Position numbers and translations under genes: made by a program. The notes beneath the pieces are model-generated. The model did not search any database. It saw only the letters and a list, made by a program, of their open reading frames with translations, and was not told the origin of the DNA. DNA of 64,000 nt from Prevotellaceae bacterium HUN156 (GTDB lineage Bacteria > Bacteroidota > Bacteroidia > Bacteroidales > Bacteroidaceae): the NCBI GenBank assembly GCA_900119285.1, contig FPIT01000004.1, forward strand, positions 62,001 to 126,000, read 5' to 3'. Positions 16,572 to 26,229 of this stretch are shown here, one piece after another (position 1 is the stretch's first letter; every line of letters begins with the position of its first letter).

Positions 16572-17648
16572 ATGATTGATATATTCAATAATTTCTATAA
16601 AGGAAAGAAAGTTCTTGTAACCGGCCATACAGGTTTCAAGGGCTCATGGCTTAGCATTTGGCTTCATGAGCTTGGTGCGGAGGTGGTAGGCGTTGGTCTT
16701 GAACCCTATAGTGAGAAGGATAACTTTGTTCTATCTGATATAGGTAAGAAGATAATGGCAGACATTCGTGCAGACATTCGTGATGGCGAAAAAATGAAAG
16801 AAATCTTCGCAGAATTCAGACCTGAGATTGTCTTTCATCTTGCAGCACAACCTCTTGTACGTCTTAGTTATGAAATCCCTGTTGATACATATCAGACTAA
16901 TGTGATGGGCACTATCAACATCATGGAAGCTATCCGTGCTACTGATAGTGTTAAGGTAGGGGTGATGATAACTACAGACAAGTGCTATGACAATAAAGAG
17001 CAGCTGCGTGGTTATAAGGAGGATGACCCGTTCGGTGGTTATGATCCCTATAGTTCTAGCAAGGGCGCTTGTGAGATTGCAATCCAAAGTTGGCGTAGGA
17101 GTTTTTTCAATCCAGAAGATTATGGAAAGAAACATCATGTTAGTCTAGCAAGTGTTCGCGCTGGTAATGTGATTGGTGGTGGTGATTGGGCTAAAGACCG
17201 CATCATCCCTGATTGTATCCGTGCTTTGGAGGCTGGTAAGCCCATTGATATTCGCAGTCCTAAGGCTGTGCGCCCCTGGGAACATGTATTAGAACCTCTG
17301 AGTGGTTATATGCTGCTTGCTCAGAAAATGTGGGAGTATCCTACAGAGTATTGTGAGGGTTGGAATTTTGGACCAGAACAGGAGAGCGTTTTGACTGTTT
17401 GGGAAGTTGCTTCTGCTATGATTAAGAACTTTGGATATGGCGAGTTGAAAGACGTGTCCGATCCCAATGCGTTACACGAAGCCAACCTTCTGATGCTTGA
17501 TATAACTAAGGCTAAAATGCGTTTAGGCTGGAAATCAAGATTAGATGCTTTGCAGACGATTGATTTGGTGGCAGACTGGTATAAGCGCTATCAGAATGAT
17601 GATGTCTATTCTATTTGTGTTAATGAGATAGAGTCCTTCATTAGATAA
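16572..17648 (+). CDS. rfbG: CDP-glucose 4,6-dehydratase
   Basis: Converts CDP-glucose to CDP-4-keto-6-deoxyglucose with bound NAD. The 358-residue protein has GHTGFKGSWLSIWL (Rossmann turn), the HLAAQPLVR motif and the active-site YSSSKG (YxxxK) near residue 158. The family C-terminal RPWEHVLEPLSGY is clear. The start ATG 16572 directly follows the rfbH stop; an upstream in-frame ATG inside rfbH is not needed. Confidence 0.95.
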   Translation: MIDIFNNFYKGKKVLVTGHTGFKGSWLSIWLHELGAEVVGVGLEPYSEKDNFVLSDIGKKIMADIRADIRDGEKMKEIFAEFRPEIVFHLAAQPLVRLSYEIPVDTYQTNVMGTINIMEAIRATDSVKVGVMITTDKCYDNKEQLRGYKEDDPFGGYDPYSSSKGACEIAIQSWRRSFFNPEDYGKKHHVSLASVRAGNVIGGGDWAKDRIIPDCIRALEAGKPIDIRSPKAVRPWEHVLEPLSGYMLLAQKMWEYPTEYCEGWNFGPEQESVLTVWEVASAMIKNFGYGELKDVSDPNALHEANLLMLDITKAKMRLGWKSRLDALQTIDLVADWYKRYQNDDVYSICVNEIESFIR

Positions 17649-17651
17649 TAT

Positions 17652-18545
17652 ATGAACAATAATTGTATTATTACAGGTGCAACAGGATATATTGGGTCGC
17701 ACGTACTGAAGTATTTGTTGTCAAAAGGATGGGACATTCATGTAATTGCAGATCCAAAGTTCGGGTATGCAAATATTGAAGATGTTTTAACTCAGATAGA
17801 TGTGTTTGAATATGAAGGCAATATTATATCCCTTTGCGAATACTTTCAAAAGGTTAGGCCCGATGTTGTCTTCCATCTTGCTGCAGCGGTTATTACAAAT
17901 TATAGGCCAGAACAGATTCCTGTATTAATCCGAAGTAACATTCAATTTGGTACGGAAATTTTGGAGGCAATGAAGTCATCAGAGACCAAGTTGTTAGTTA
18001 GCACAGGATCTTATTGGCAAAACTATAATAGTGATACGTACAATCCTGTAGACTTATATGCAGCCACAAAAGAAGCATTTGAAAAGATAATTCAGTTCTA
18101 CGTAGATGCATATGGATTTCGTCATATAAATCTGAGATTGTTTGATGTATATGGGGAAGATGACAGGCGACCGAAACTTTGGAATCTACTTAAGAAAATA
18201 GCTGGTACCGAGGAAGAAATAGATGTTTCTCCAGGGGAACAGTTCCTAGATATGGTTCATGTTAAGGATGTATGTACTGCATACGAAAAAGCATATGAAC
18301 TTCTTTTCCATAACAAGAATATTGTTAATAAAGTTTATGGTGTGAGAACTGGCCGTTTTTATATGTTGAAGGATTTAATTTCTCTGTATAAACAAAAACT
18401 TAATAAAAATGTGCACGTTAATATAGGTGCAAAAAAATATAAAGATAGAGAAGTTATGAAACCTTATTCTGGTTATGATTATCTTCCTAACTGGGAATCG
18501 AAAGTGGATATAGATGAAGGCTTGACGTTAATCGCAAAAAGCTAA
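17652..18545 (+). CDS. SDR reductase, CDP-paratose/abequose synthase-like
   Basis: A 297-residue SDR with GATGYIGSHVLKYLL at the N-terminus and the catalytic YAATKEA near residue 137. It is directly after rfbFHG, where RfbJ (abequose) or Prt/RfbS (paratose) reduces the C4 keto group of the 3-deoxy product. No tyvelose epimerase follows, so the end product is more likely CDP-paratose or CDP-abequose than CDP-tyvelose. Which epimer is formed cannot be read by eye. The local sequence becomes visibly more AT-rich from here on. Confidence 0.8.
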   Translation: MNNNCIITGATGYIGSHVLKYLLSKGWDIHVIADPKFGYANIEDVLTQIDVFEYEGNIISLCEYFQKVRPDVVFHLAAAVITNYRPEQIPVLIRSNIQFGTEILEAMKSSETKLLVSTGSYWQNYNSDTYNPVDLYAATKEAFEKIIQFYVDAYGFRHINLRLFDVYGEDDRRPKLWNLLKKIAGTEEEIDVSPGEQFLDMVHVKDVCTAYEKAYELLFHNKNIVNKVYGVRTGRFYMLKDLISLYKQKLNKNVHVNIGAKKYKDREVMKPYSGYDYLPNWESKVDIDEGLTLIAKS

Positions 18546-18550
18546 TTTAT

Positions 18551-19936
18551 ATGAGTTTTCTAAGTTTTTTTAAAATAAAAGCAAAATCATTATTAGTAAA
18601 AGCTGGGGTTGATAAAGCAATTGCATTTTCCTCAGGTGCTCGAGTAGTTCAGGGATTTACTGGTATAGGATCAATATTCTTTATTGCAACATTTCTTACA
18701 GGAGTAGAACAGGGCTTCTACTTTACTTTTGGAAGTATTTTGTCTCTCCAAGTTTTTTTTGAATTGGGGCTGACAGGTATTATGACCCAATTTGTTGCAC
18801 ATGAGGTTTCTTCGTTAAATCTAGACAACTATGATTATATGGGAGATGCAGTTCATCACTCTAGATTGGCTTCGTTATTGCTCTTTTGTAAAAGATGGTA
18901 TGCCATACTAAGTATTGTAATCTTTGTTGTATTATTGTTTTTTGGCTTTGTTTTCTTTTCTAGTTTTTCAAATAGTAGCAATTCTTCCGATGTTTCTTGG
19001 CAATTACCATGGATATTAATTTGTATAGGGACTGCATTAAAACTTTTTCAATCTCCTTTTACCTCTATTCTAAATGGATTGGGCTTTGTGAAAGAAATGA
19101 GTGAGATTACTTTTTTACAACAATGTATAATTCCTTTATTTACTTGGGTAGGGTTGGCAGTCGGATTAAAATTGTATGTTGTTGGAATTAGTTATTTCTT
19201 ATCAGTTATGTTATGGTTTGTTTATTGCAAAAATAATCACCTAACAGATATCTTGTTTAACTTGTTTAAATACCCCGTTAGTAGTAAGGTCGAATATTTT
19301 AAAGAAATTTTTCCATATCAATGGAGAATTGCTTTAAGTTGGATTAGTGGCTATTTTATCTTCCAACTATTCAATCCTGTGCTTTTTGCTACAGAAGGTG
19401 CGGTCGTGGCTGGTCAAATGGGTATGACTTTAACAATCTTAACTTCAATTCAGACTTTTTCTATGAGTTGGGTTAATACTAAGATACCTAAATTCTCTTC
19501 ACTTATTGCACAGGTAAATTATACACAATTGGATAGTATGTTTTCTAAAACACTTAAACAAACTACATCTGTTTGCTTATTATTACTATCTATGATGATG
19601 TTAATGATATACCTCTTTGATATTACAGATTTTACATTTAACGGGAAGGTTATTGCAGATAGGTTTCTTCCATATATTCCAATGCTTTGTATGATGATTG
19701 CAATATACCTTCATCAATATGTAAATGCATGGGCAACTTATTTGAGATGTCATAAAAAAGAACCATTTCTTGTATTTTCTATTTGTTGTGGAATTGCTTG
19801 TTGTATTTCAACTTTGGGATTAGGTAGTCATTATGGACTATATTGTATTACTATAGGTTATTGCATTATCTATATTTTATTTACACCTTGGGCTTATTAT
19901 ATTTATAAAACAAAAAAAAGTGAATGGCATGGATAA
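18551..19936 (+). CDS. Wzx-like polysaccharide flippase
   Basis: An integral membrane protein of 461 residues with about 12 hydrophobic segments (for example GFTGIGSIFFIATFLTG, SIVIFVVLLFFGFVFF, IGYCIIYILFTPW), the layout of the MOP/Wzx superfamily. It would flip the undecaprenyl-linked oligosaccharide across the inner membrane. Strong AT bias and its place between sugar-nucleotide genes and the glycosyltransferases fit a repeat-unit flippase. It overlaps the following gene by 8 bp. Confidence 0.85.
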   Translation: MSFLSFFKIKAKSLLVKAGVDKAIAFSSGARVVQGFTGIGSIFFIATFLTGVEQGFYFTFGSILSLQVFFELGLTGIMTQFVAHEVSSLNLDNYDYMGDAVHHSRLASLLLFCKRWYAILSIVIFVVLLFFGFVFFSSFSNSSNSSDVSWQLPWILICIGTALKLFQSPFTSILNGLGFVKEMSEITFLQQCIIPLFTWVGLAVGLKLYVVGISYFLSVMLWFVYCKNNHLTDILFNLFKYPVSSKVEYFKEIFPYQWRIALSWISGYFIFQLFNPVLFATEGAVVAGQMGMTLTILTSIQTFSMSWVNTKIPKFSSLIAQVNYTQLDSMFSKTLKQTTSVCLLLLSMMMLMIYLFDITDFTFNGKVIADRFLPYIPMLCMMIAIYLHQYVNAWATYLRCHKKEPFLVFSICCGIACCISTLGLGSHYGLYCITIGYCIIYILFTPWAYYIYKTKKSEWHG

Positions 19937-20822
19937 TAAAGGCGCAAATCTGACCATTTGTATTCCTACATATAACAGACGTGACAAACTATTGTCATGC
20001 TTAGAGCATTTGTGTCCGTATATTACGGATGAAATAATGGTCGTTATTAGGGATAATGCCAGTAATAGTTATAATTGTTTAGAGGCAATTCAACCCTATA
20101 TTGATAAATATGGCATTGCGTATCAGAGAAACAATGTTAATGTTGGAATGGAGGCTAATATCGCAAAATGTTTTGAATTTTGCGATACAAAGTGGCTTTG
20201 GATACTGGGAGATGATGATTGGGTGTCTCCTTCTGCAGTAAAGAAGGTTTTGAATACAATTAGTTTAAATCCGAATGCAATATTTTTGAAATTTAATGCT
20301 GCGAGAGATGTAAAGGCCGTTGGATTTCATGAGTTCTGTGATGTTATGAAGCCAGACTATACCTTCTCGAACTCCTATTTTATATCCGAAGGAATACATA
20401 ACGTTTGGCTAACAAAAGATGAAATGATATGGCATTATAAATATTTATCAACAAATATTGGCCAAATATTAAGAGTAGTCAAACATATAATGAATAATGA
20501 TAATTCAGAATGCGTCTTTATTAAAGAGCCATTGTTAGAGGACCATGGTGAAAATATTTCATGGTCTCATTTTGAATTGGTTCAATCTTTTTTATATGTT
20601 TTCGACATTTTTAGAAATAAAAAGTCAGACTTGAAAGATAATATTTTTAAGTGTATAGCAAGTTTATCTCTTATTTATATTAAGGACTCAAATATAAGCT
20701 TAAAAGAAAAAATATACTATTCTAATCTAATTATTTACAAATATGGAATTCTGAATTCAATACATTATCTCTTCAAGAGATTATTGTCTTTCTATTTTAG
20801 AATTTTTATCTGCAATAAATAG
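19929..20822 (+). CDS. Glycosyltransferase family 2
   Basis: A GT-A enzyme of about 297 residues: LTICIPTYNRRDKLL at the start and the acidic metal motif WILGDDDWVSP near residue 95. The GTG at 19920 adds three residues, but ATG 19929 is the likelier start. The sugar donor is unknown. The C-terminal third is AT-rich and helical, ending in a short hydrophobic stretch that may attach it to the membrane. Confidence 0.85.
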   Translation: MDNKGANLTICIPTYNRRDKLLSCLEHLCPYITDEIMVVIRDNASNSYNCLEAIQPYIDKYGIAYQRNNVNVGMEANIAKCFEFCDTKWLWILGDDDWVSPSAVKKVLNTISLNPNAIFLKFNAARDVKAVGFHEFCDVMKPDYTFSNSYFISEGIHNVWLTKDEMIWHYKYLSTNIGQILRVVKHIMNNDNSECVFIKEPLLEDHGENISWSHFELVQSFLYVFDIFRNKKSDLKDNIFKCIASLSLIYIKDSNISLKEKIYYSNLIIYKYGILNSIHYLFKRLLSFYFRIFICNK

Positions 20823-20824
20823 TT

Positions 20825-21940
20825 ATGAAAATACGTGTTATCAATTCTGTGAGTTGCATGGATCGAGCAGGGCAAGAGACCTTGTTGATGAATATTCTTA
20901 GAAATATCAATCGGAATGAGTTTCAATATGACTTTGTTTGCTCGAAAACAAAAAAAGGAGACTATGATGAGGAAATCTTTCAATTAGGTAGTAATATTCT
21001 TTATCTTGAAGAAAAAAAATGGATAAAGATTAAATTCTTATCTCATTTTAACACAATGATAAAGGAATATAGATTTTTTCGGAAACATAAGGAATATCAG
21101 ATATATCATATACATAATTATCATGCCTTTAGTTCTTTCCTGCAGATTATGGGAGCAAAGTTGGCTGGCGTAAAATATATATATCTTCATAGCCACAATA
21201 CTAATGCCCCTCATCCAAAATTACATTTACTATTTCGTTTTCTTTGTAATAGACTGAAAATAAATAGATTGGCATGCTCTGAAGCTGCTGCACGTTGGAT
21301 GTATGGCAGTAAATGGAAAGAGGCTGGTGTGATAAAAAATGGCATAATCTTGGATAATTTTAGATATAACTCTTCATGGAGAGAACTGAGGAAGGAATTT
21401 GATATTCATGATGATACATTGCTTGTTGGTCATGTAGGACGCTTTAATTATCAGAAAAATCATAAGTTCCTACTTGAAATCTTTTCGAAAATTGTACAAA
21501 AGAATTCAAACTCTAAGTTGATACTAATCGGAACAGGCGAACTTGAAAAGGAAATCAAGGAGAGAATCTTGAATCTGAATCTCAATGATAAGGTGATTTT
21601 AGCTGGAAACCGTTCTGATGTTAATAAATGGTTGTCGTGTTTTGATGTAATGCTTTTCCCATCTCTTCATGAAGGATTAAGTGTTGTCCTTGTTGAGGCT
21701 CAGGCTGCAGGGCTACCATGTGTTGTTTCTGATACTAATTCAGAAGAGGTAATTCTTACTGAATATATAAAATTTTTATCTCTTGAACTTCCTGCAGACC
21801 AATGGGCTGATGAAGTTATAGCAGAGAGTTCAAGGGTAAGGTTATCAACAACAGATATTCTAAGAAATAAAGGTTATGATATTGTTGAAACAACACATGT
21901 CCTTGAAAATCTGTACAGAAGATGCAGATTAAGTTTATAA
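20825..21940 (+). CDS. Glycosyltransferase family 4
   Basis: A 371-residue GT-B enzyme. The N-terminal domain carries DRAGQETLLMNIL and the HIHNYHAFS motif. The C-terminal domain has VGRFNYQKNHKFLLEIF and LFPSLHEGLSVVLVEAQ, containing the E-x7-E donor-binding pair. It resembles EpsF/CapM-like transferases of exopolysaccharide loci. It starts 2 nt after the GT2 gene. Confidence 0.87.
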   Translation: MKIRVINSVSCMDRAGQETLLMNILRNINRNEFQYDFVCSKTKKGDYDEEIFQLGSNILYLEEKKWIKIKFLSHFNTMIKEYRFFRKHKEYQIYHIHNYHAFSSFLQIMGAKLAGVKYIYLHSHNTNAPHPKLHLLFRFLCNRLKINRLACSEAAARWMYGSKWKEAGVIKNGIILDNFRYNSSWRELRKEFDIHDDTLLVGHVGRFNYQKNHKFLLEIFSKIVQKNSNSKLILIGTGELEKEIKERILNLNLNDKVILAGNRSDVNKWLSCFDVMLFPSLHEGLSVVLVEAQAAGLPCVVSDTNSEEVILTEYIKFLSLELPADQWADEVIAESSRVRLSTTDILRNKGYDIVETTHVLENLYRRCRLSL

Positions 21941-21950
21941 ATATCGACGA

Positions 21951-23120
21951 ATGATAGACGAACTTCTTTTTATTAAAACATACAAAGCTGCCTTTGAGGA
22001 TTCTAATCTAAGGTCTGTTTTGTGGGATGATGATACGATATATTTATATTTATGCGTCATTTCATTAGTTGTTATAGGTGCTTGGATTGCTGAAAAACTA
22101 AGGAAAAAAAATGGTGGCTTTTCAAAAGTCGTTAAATTTTGGTTCATTCTTAGTGGCGTTATTTTATCTTCCATTCTGGGATTACGCGGAGTAAATACAG
22201 GTATGGACACAATACAATATAGCGAATCATTTGAACATGCTCTTGACAGAAATGCATTCAGTGACTCTACGATTGAGCCAGGATGGCAATTGCTTGTGAA
22301 GCTGTTGCGCCTAATTTTTCCAAGTTCGGAGTTATTCATATTTCTTGTTTCTACGCTTACAGTATACCTTGTTCTAAGGACAATATGGAAATATAAAAGT
22401 AGTATAAATGTTTTCATTTCGTTATTGTCTTTCGTGGGGCTATACTATTTTCAGGCGATGAATCTGATGCGTATATATCTTGCCATGGCGATATTGATGA
22501 ACTTCTTTCATTACTTGCTGGAGCGCAAATACAAGAAATACCTATTGGTTGTACTTCTGACGTCAATGTTGCATTTCTCATCTTTGATAATGCTTATGAT
22601 TGTTATTATGTTATGGCTATACCAACGATCAAGACTGATAGCGTTTATTACTTTTGGACTTACTATTGCAGCTGTAATACCTCTCTCTCTTGTTTTTGAA
22701 GATTATATCACGCTTGCACGATATGCGGATTATGCGAGTAGAAATGAATCTTCAAGACAAATAGGAATTATGCTTATCTTTGATTACCTGCCATGTTTCA
22801 TATTTATATTATATGTATTTAAGAATAAAATACGCGGGCAATGGTCAGATTTGTTAGTTGTTATTACGATGATAGCTTTCTTAATACGCTTTGTTGCATA
22901 CTTTATATCGATAGCAGGTAGGTTGAATATACATTTTGCTGCTCTCTATATCATATTGGTTCCATATTTTGTTAATCATGTACGGTTGAATCATCGTAAG
23001 TTATATCCTATCACATTGTTCCTTTTGATGATATTTGCTGCGATAAGAATACATTTTTATTTTGTAGGATATTTGGCTTCGGATGGTATTATGCCGTATG
23101 ATTTTGTGTGGAATAATTAA
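21951..23120 (+). CDS. EpsG-type O-unit/capsule polymerase (Wzy role)
   Basis: A multi-span membrane protein of 389 residues. LRGVNTGMDTIQYSESF in a periplasmic loop after the second membrane segment, and YFQAMNLMRIYLAMAI, are typical EpsG-family landmarks (R-G-x-x-x-G-x-D and the N-x-x-R motif). EpsG proteins are the Wzy-like polymerases of Wzx/Wzy-dependent loci. With the flippase, it defines this as a Wzy-dependent pathway. Confidence 0.85.
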   Translation: MIDELLFIKTYKAAFEDSNLRSVLWDDDTIYLYLCVISLVVIGAWIAEKLRKKNGGFSKVVKFWFILSGVILSSILGLRGVNTGMDTIQYSESFEHALDRNAFSDSTIEPGWQLLVKLLRLIFPSSELFIFLVSTLTVYLVLRTIWKYKSSINVFISLLSFVGLYYFQAMNLMRIYLAMAILMNFFHYLLERKYKKYLLVVLLTSMLHFSSLIMLMIVIMLWLYQRSRLIAFITFGLTIAAVIPLSLVFEDYITLARYADYASRNESSRQIGIMLIFDYLPCFIFILYVFKNKIRGQWSDLLVVITMIAFLIRFVAYFISIAGRLNIHFAALYIILVPYFVNHVRLNHRKLYPITLFLLMIFAAIRIHFYFVGYLASDGIMPYDFVWNN

Positions 23121-23132
23121 TAATTCTATAAT

Positions 23133-24176
23133 ATGCGATTGATTTCTTGTGCAAGCTACTATGGCAGTGGCAGTAGTGCGTTGACTGACCTTGTGGCTGA
23201 ATATTCGACTGTAAAGAATCTTTCAGATTACGAATTCCGTTTCGTACATGATATTGATGGGATTGCTGATTTGGAGTATCATTTGGTAGATTGTCACAAT
23301 CGCCATAATTCTGGTCATGCATTGAAGAGATATAAGAAACTATGCGAATTTAACCACGGAACAGGATTTATTCAACGATATGAACCATACTTTAATGGAC
23401 AGTTCCTTAATATTTCATTAGATTATATTAAAGAGTTAACTGACTTTGAGTATAAAGGAAAATGGTTTTATGATATGTATGAAAGAGGGCGATGGTTTTA
23501 TTATGCGAAATCATTGCAGACGAAAATCTATAGACGGTTAAACATAAATAGAAGCTCAATGCCTCACGAGATAACGCTTGCGTCTCATCCTACTCGTGAA
23601 CAATTTCTGACAGCTACCCGCAAGTATATTATGCGACTTATGGAAGCTGCGAATGTTGAGAATAATCCAATACTTATGATGGATCAGATATTACCTTCGT
23701 CGAATATAAACAAGTGCCTGAAATATTTTCCTGAAGAAACGAAGTTGATAATTGTAACTCGCGATCCCCGTGATGTGTATTTGTCTGAAAAATATGTGTG
23801 GCACGAAAATATTGCTCCACATGATGCAGACTTATTCTGTAAATGGTTTGACTATGCACATAGTAGCAATCGAGATGAAGTTCCTGATCCTCAGAAAGTG
23901 ATGCAAGTTAATTTCGAGGATTTAATATATAAATACGAAGAAATATTGCCGAAGTTGGAGACATTCTTAGGTTTGAAATCTGAAGAACATGTTCATTCTT
24001 TCGAAGGGTTGAATCCCAAACGCTCATATGGTAATACGCAGTTATGGAAGAAATTTGATGATTCAGCAAATATTGCAATTATAGAGAAAAACTTACCTCA
24101 ATATTTGTATGATTTTGGAGATAAGAGATACGAAGATATTGCGGGCGTTGACGTGAATAATAATAAAGTATTTTAG
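23133..24176 (+). CDS. Sulfotransferase-family protein
   Basis: A 347-residue protein with a P-loop-like PAPS site, SYYGSGSSALTDLV at residues about 7-20, and the 3'-phosphate-binding motif VTRDPRDVYLSEKYVW near residue 210. This is the layout of PAPS-dependent sulfotransferases. Sulfation of a glycan residue is the simplest reading, but the acceptor is unknown. Together with the phosphonate genes it would add further negative charge to the polymer. Confidence 0.75.
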   Translation: MRLISCASYYGSGSSALTDLVAEYSTVKNLSDYEFRFVHDIDGIADLEYHLVDCHNRHNSGHALKRYKKLCEFNHGTGFIQRYEPYFNGQFLNISLDYIKELTDFEYKGKWFYDMYERGRWFYYAKSLQTKIYRRLNINRSSMPHEITLASHPTREQFLTATRKYIMRLMEAANVENNPILMMDQILPSSNINKCLKYFPEETKLIIVTRDPRDVYLSEKYVWHENIAPHDADLFCKWFDYAHSSNRDEVPDPQKVMQVNFEDLIYKYEEILPKLETFLGLKSEEHVHSFEGLNPKRSYGNTQLWKKFDDSANIAIIEKNLPQYLYDFGDKRYEDIAGVDVNNNKVF

Positions 24177-24179
24177 GAG

Positions 24180-25268
24180 ATGAAGAAAGTATGTTTGATG
24201 TTTAATCACTTGCAGCATCAGGATGGTGTGGGACGCTCAGCTATTGCAATTGCCAATTGGCTGACGCGAATGAAGCTTGCAGAGGTAACATTGATGCCTA
24301 TATATAAAAACGATATAGATTGCCATAATCTTCTGGAACTAGGTGTTAAAGTACATCCTATATTTGGTCTTTGGTTTCATGGAATGCCTCATATAGTAGA
24401 TAAGATCCCGATATCATGGATTAATAAAAGAGCTTTCAAAGAAAATTATGATGTAATGGTAGGCTTTCAATATGGCTTGTCGATAAGATGCATTGCTGCA
24501 ATGTGTCGTCATAGCCATGCATCCAAATATGCTTGGATGCATGGCTATGACGAGGGGCTGAACCTGCGTAATGAGTATGAGGCTATTGGTAAGGTCGTAT
24601 GTGTATCGCGTTGTAATTCTGAAAGGCTGCATCAAGATATGCCCACAATTATAACCGATTATAATTATAATCCCATTGATGAAAAGCTTGTGCAACTGAA
24701 AGGTGAAGAACCTATAGATGTGGAGAGACCCATAGATAGACTACTTTTCGTTACTGTAGGTCGAATGAGTTCGGAAAAGGGGTATGAGCGGTTGCTTAAA
24801 ATCTGTAAGCGACTAAAGGATGAAGGTTATAAATTTGTATTATGGTTAATCGGTGACGGTCCTGATTCTTCCAAGTTGAAATTGCAAATGAAAGAATTGG
24901 AACTTGATGACTGTGTAAGATTCTTGGAGCGCCAAAGCAATCCTCATAAATATACCATAAAGGCAGATGTTTTTGTTTGTTCTTCATATACAGAAGGATA
25001 TAGTACGGCATGTACAGAGGCCATTATGCTTGGGATTCCTGTGATAACGACAAATGTTAGTGGTGCAGAAGAAATCATCGAGGAAGCTGAATGTGGAAAG
25101 ATGGTTGGAATGGATGATGAGAGCCTTTACCAGGCGATGCAAGAGGTTCTTGCTCACCCAAAGATAATTGATCAGTGGAAGAACAAATTGCAATCAACTC
25201 GCGAGCGATTTTATGCCAAAACTCGTATACAAAGATTGGTTGATATTCTTGGACTTAAAAATAATTAG
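24180..25268 (+). CDS. Glycosyltransferase family 4
   Basis: A 362-residue GT-B protein: NHLQHQDGVGRSAIAIANWL at the N-terminus, VGRMSSEKGYERLLKI, LIGDGPDSSKLK and the E-x7-E segment SYTEGYSTACTEAIML. No signal or membrane segment is evident, so it acts on the cytoplasmic face. It is spaced 3 nt from its neighbours on both sides. Confidence 0.88.
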   Translation: MKKVCLMFNHLQHQDGVGRSAIAIANWLTRMKLAEVTLMPIYKNDIDCHNLLELGVKVHPIFGLWFHGMPHIVDKIPISWINKRAFKENYDVMVGFQYGLSIRCIAAMCRHSHASKYAWMHGYDEGLNLRNEYEAIGKVVCVSRCNSERLHQDMPTIITDYNYNPIDEKLVQLKGEEPIDVERPIDRLLFVTVGRMSSEKGYERLLKICKRLKDEGYKFVLWLIGDGPDSSKLKLQMKELELDDCVRFLERQSNPHKYTIKADVFVCSSYTEGYSTACTEAIMLGIPVITTNVSGAEEIIEEAECGKMVGMDDESLYQAMQEVLAHPKIIDQWKNKLQSTRERFYAKTRIQRLVDILGLKNN

Positions 25269-25270
25269 CT

Positions 25271-26221
25271 ATGGGAAGACCAAAGGTCTCAATTTCCGTT
25301 CCTGTTTATAATGCGGAAAATTATCTGCGGCAGTGCCTTGATAGTCTTGTAAATCAAACTTTGCAGGACATCGAAATTATCATTGTTAATGACGGAAGCA
25401 CTGATAGTAGTGAATCTATCTGCAATGAGTATGCAGAGAAAGATTCAAGGGTGAAGCTGATTTCCAAAGAAAACGGAGGGTCTGCATCTGCTAGACAGGT
25501 AGCATTAGAATCAAGTACAGGAGAGTATATTTGTGCTTGTGATGCTGATGACTGGGTTGAACCGAGAATGTGTGAACTTCTTTATAAGAAGGCAGTAGAA
25601 ACAAGCGCGGATATCGTTATGTGCGATTATGTGGAGAATCATTCTACTGGAAAGGTCGTTAATAAAATATATCCATTTAATGCTTTACAGGGAAAAGATA
25701 TTCTTTCCGAGACTCTTTTAGGTCATTTCCCGCATATGATATGGAATAAGATAATTCGCCGTGAACTGTTTATCAATTATAACCTTTATTGGGAAAATGG
25801 AATTAATCATGGTGAAGACATGTTGATGTGCATGAAGTTGCTGAATCATGACGTTTCAATTGCAATGGTTTCAGAGATTCTCTATCATTATAGAATTGAT
25901 AAAGACGGGAATTCCTATACACACAATATCACACTGTCCACTTTTAATCAATCGAGGAAAATCGTTGAATGGGCAGAATCTAATTTCGATAACAGAAAAT
26001 ATAAAAAAGGATTGACCCATTTATGGGTGAATTTGTCAATAACAGGACTTCGTGTTAAGAGTGATATGACATCAAAGATGTATAACGAAACAGTAATGGA
26101 TGCCTTGCCGCTTGATTCTATTATGAAATATGAAGGCTTGACAGGAAAGGGTATTGTTGCTCTTCTGACGAAGTTGTTTGGGTATCGTTTTGGCAGAATT
26201 ATTTTAAAACAAATATATTAA
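25271..26221 (+). CDS. Glycosyltransferase family 2
   Basis: A 316-residue GT-A enzyme with the classic N-terminal motifs SISVPVYNAENYLRQCLDSL, IIIVNDGSTDSS and the DxD segment CDADDWVEP. A middle GxNHGEDMLMCMKLL motif follows. It is of the common capsular type; the donor cannot be deduced. Confidence 0.9.
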   Translation: MGRPKVSISVPVYNAENYLRQCLDSLVNQTLQDIEIIIVNDGSTDSSESICNEYAEKDSRVKLISKENGGSASARQVALESSTGEYICACDADDWVEPRMCELLYKKAVETSADIVMCDYVENHSTGKVVNKIYPFNALQGKDILSETLLGHFPHMIWNKIIRRELFINYNLYWENGINHGEDMLMCMKLLNHDVSIAMVSEILYHYRIDKDGNSYTHNITLSTFNQSRKIVEWAESNFDNRKYKKGLTHLWVNLSITGLRVKSDMTSKMYNETVMDALPLDSIMKYEGLTGKGIVALLTKLFGYRFGRIILKQIY

Positions 26222-26229
26222 ACGGTTTA

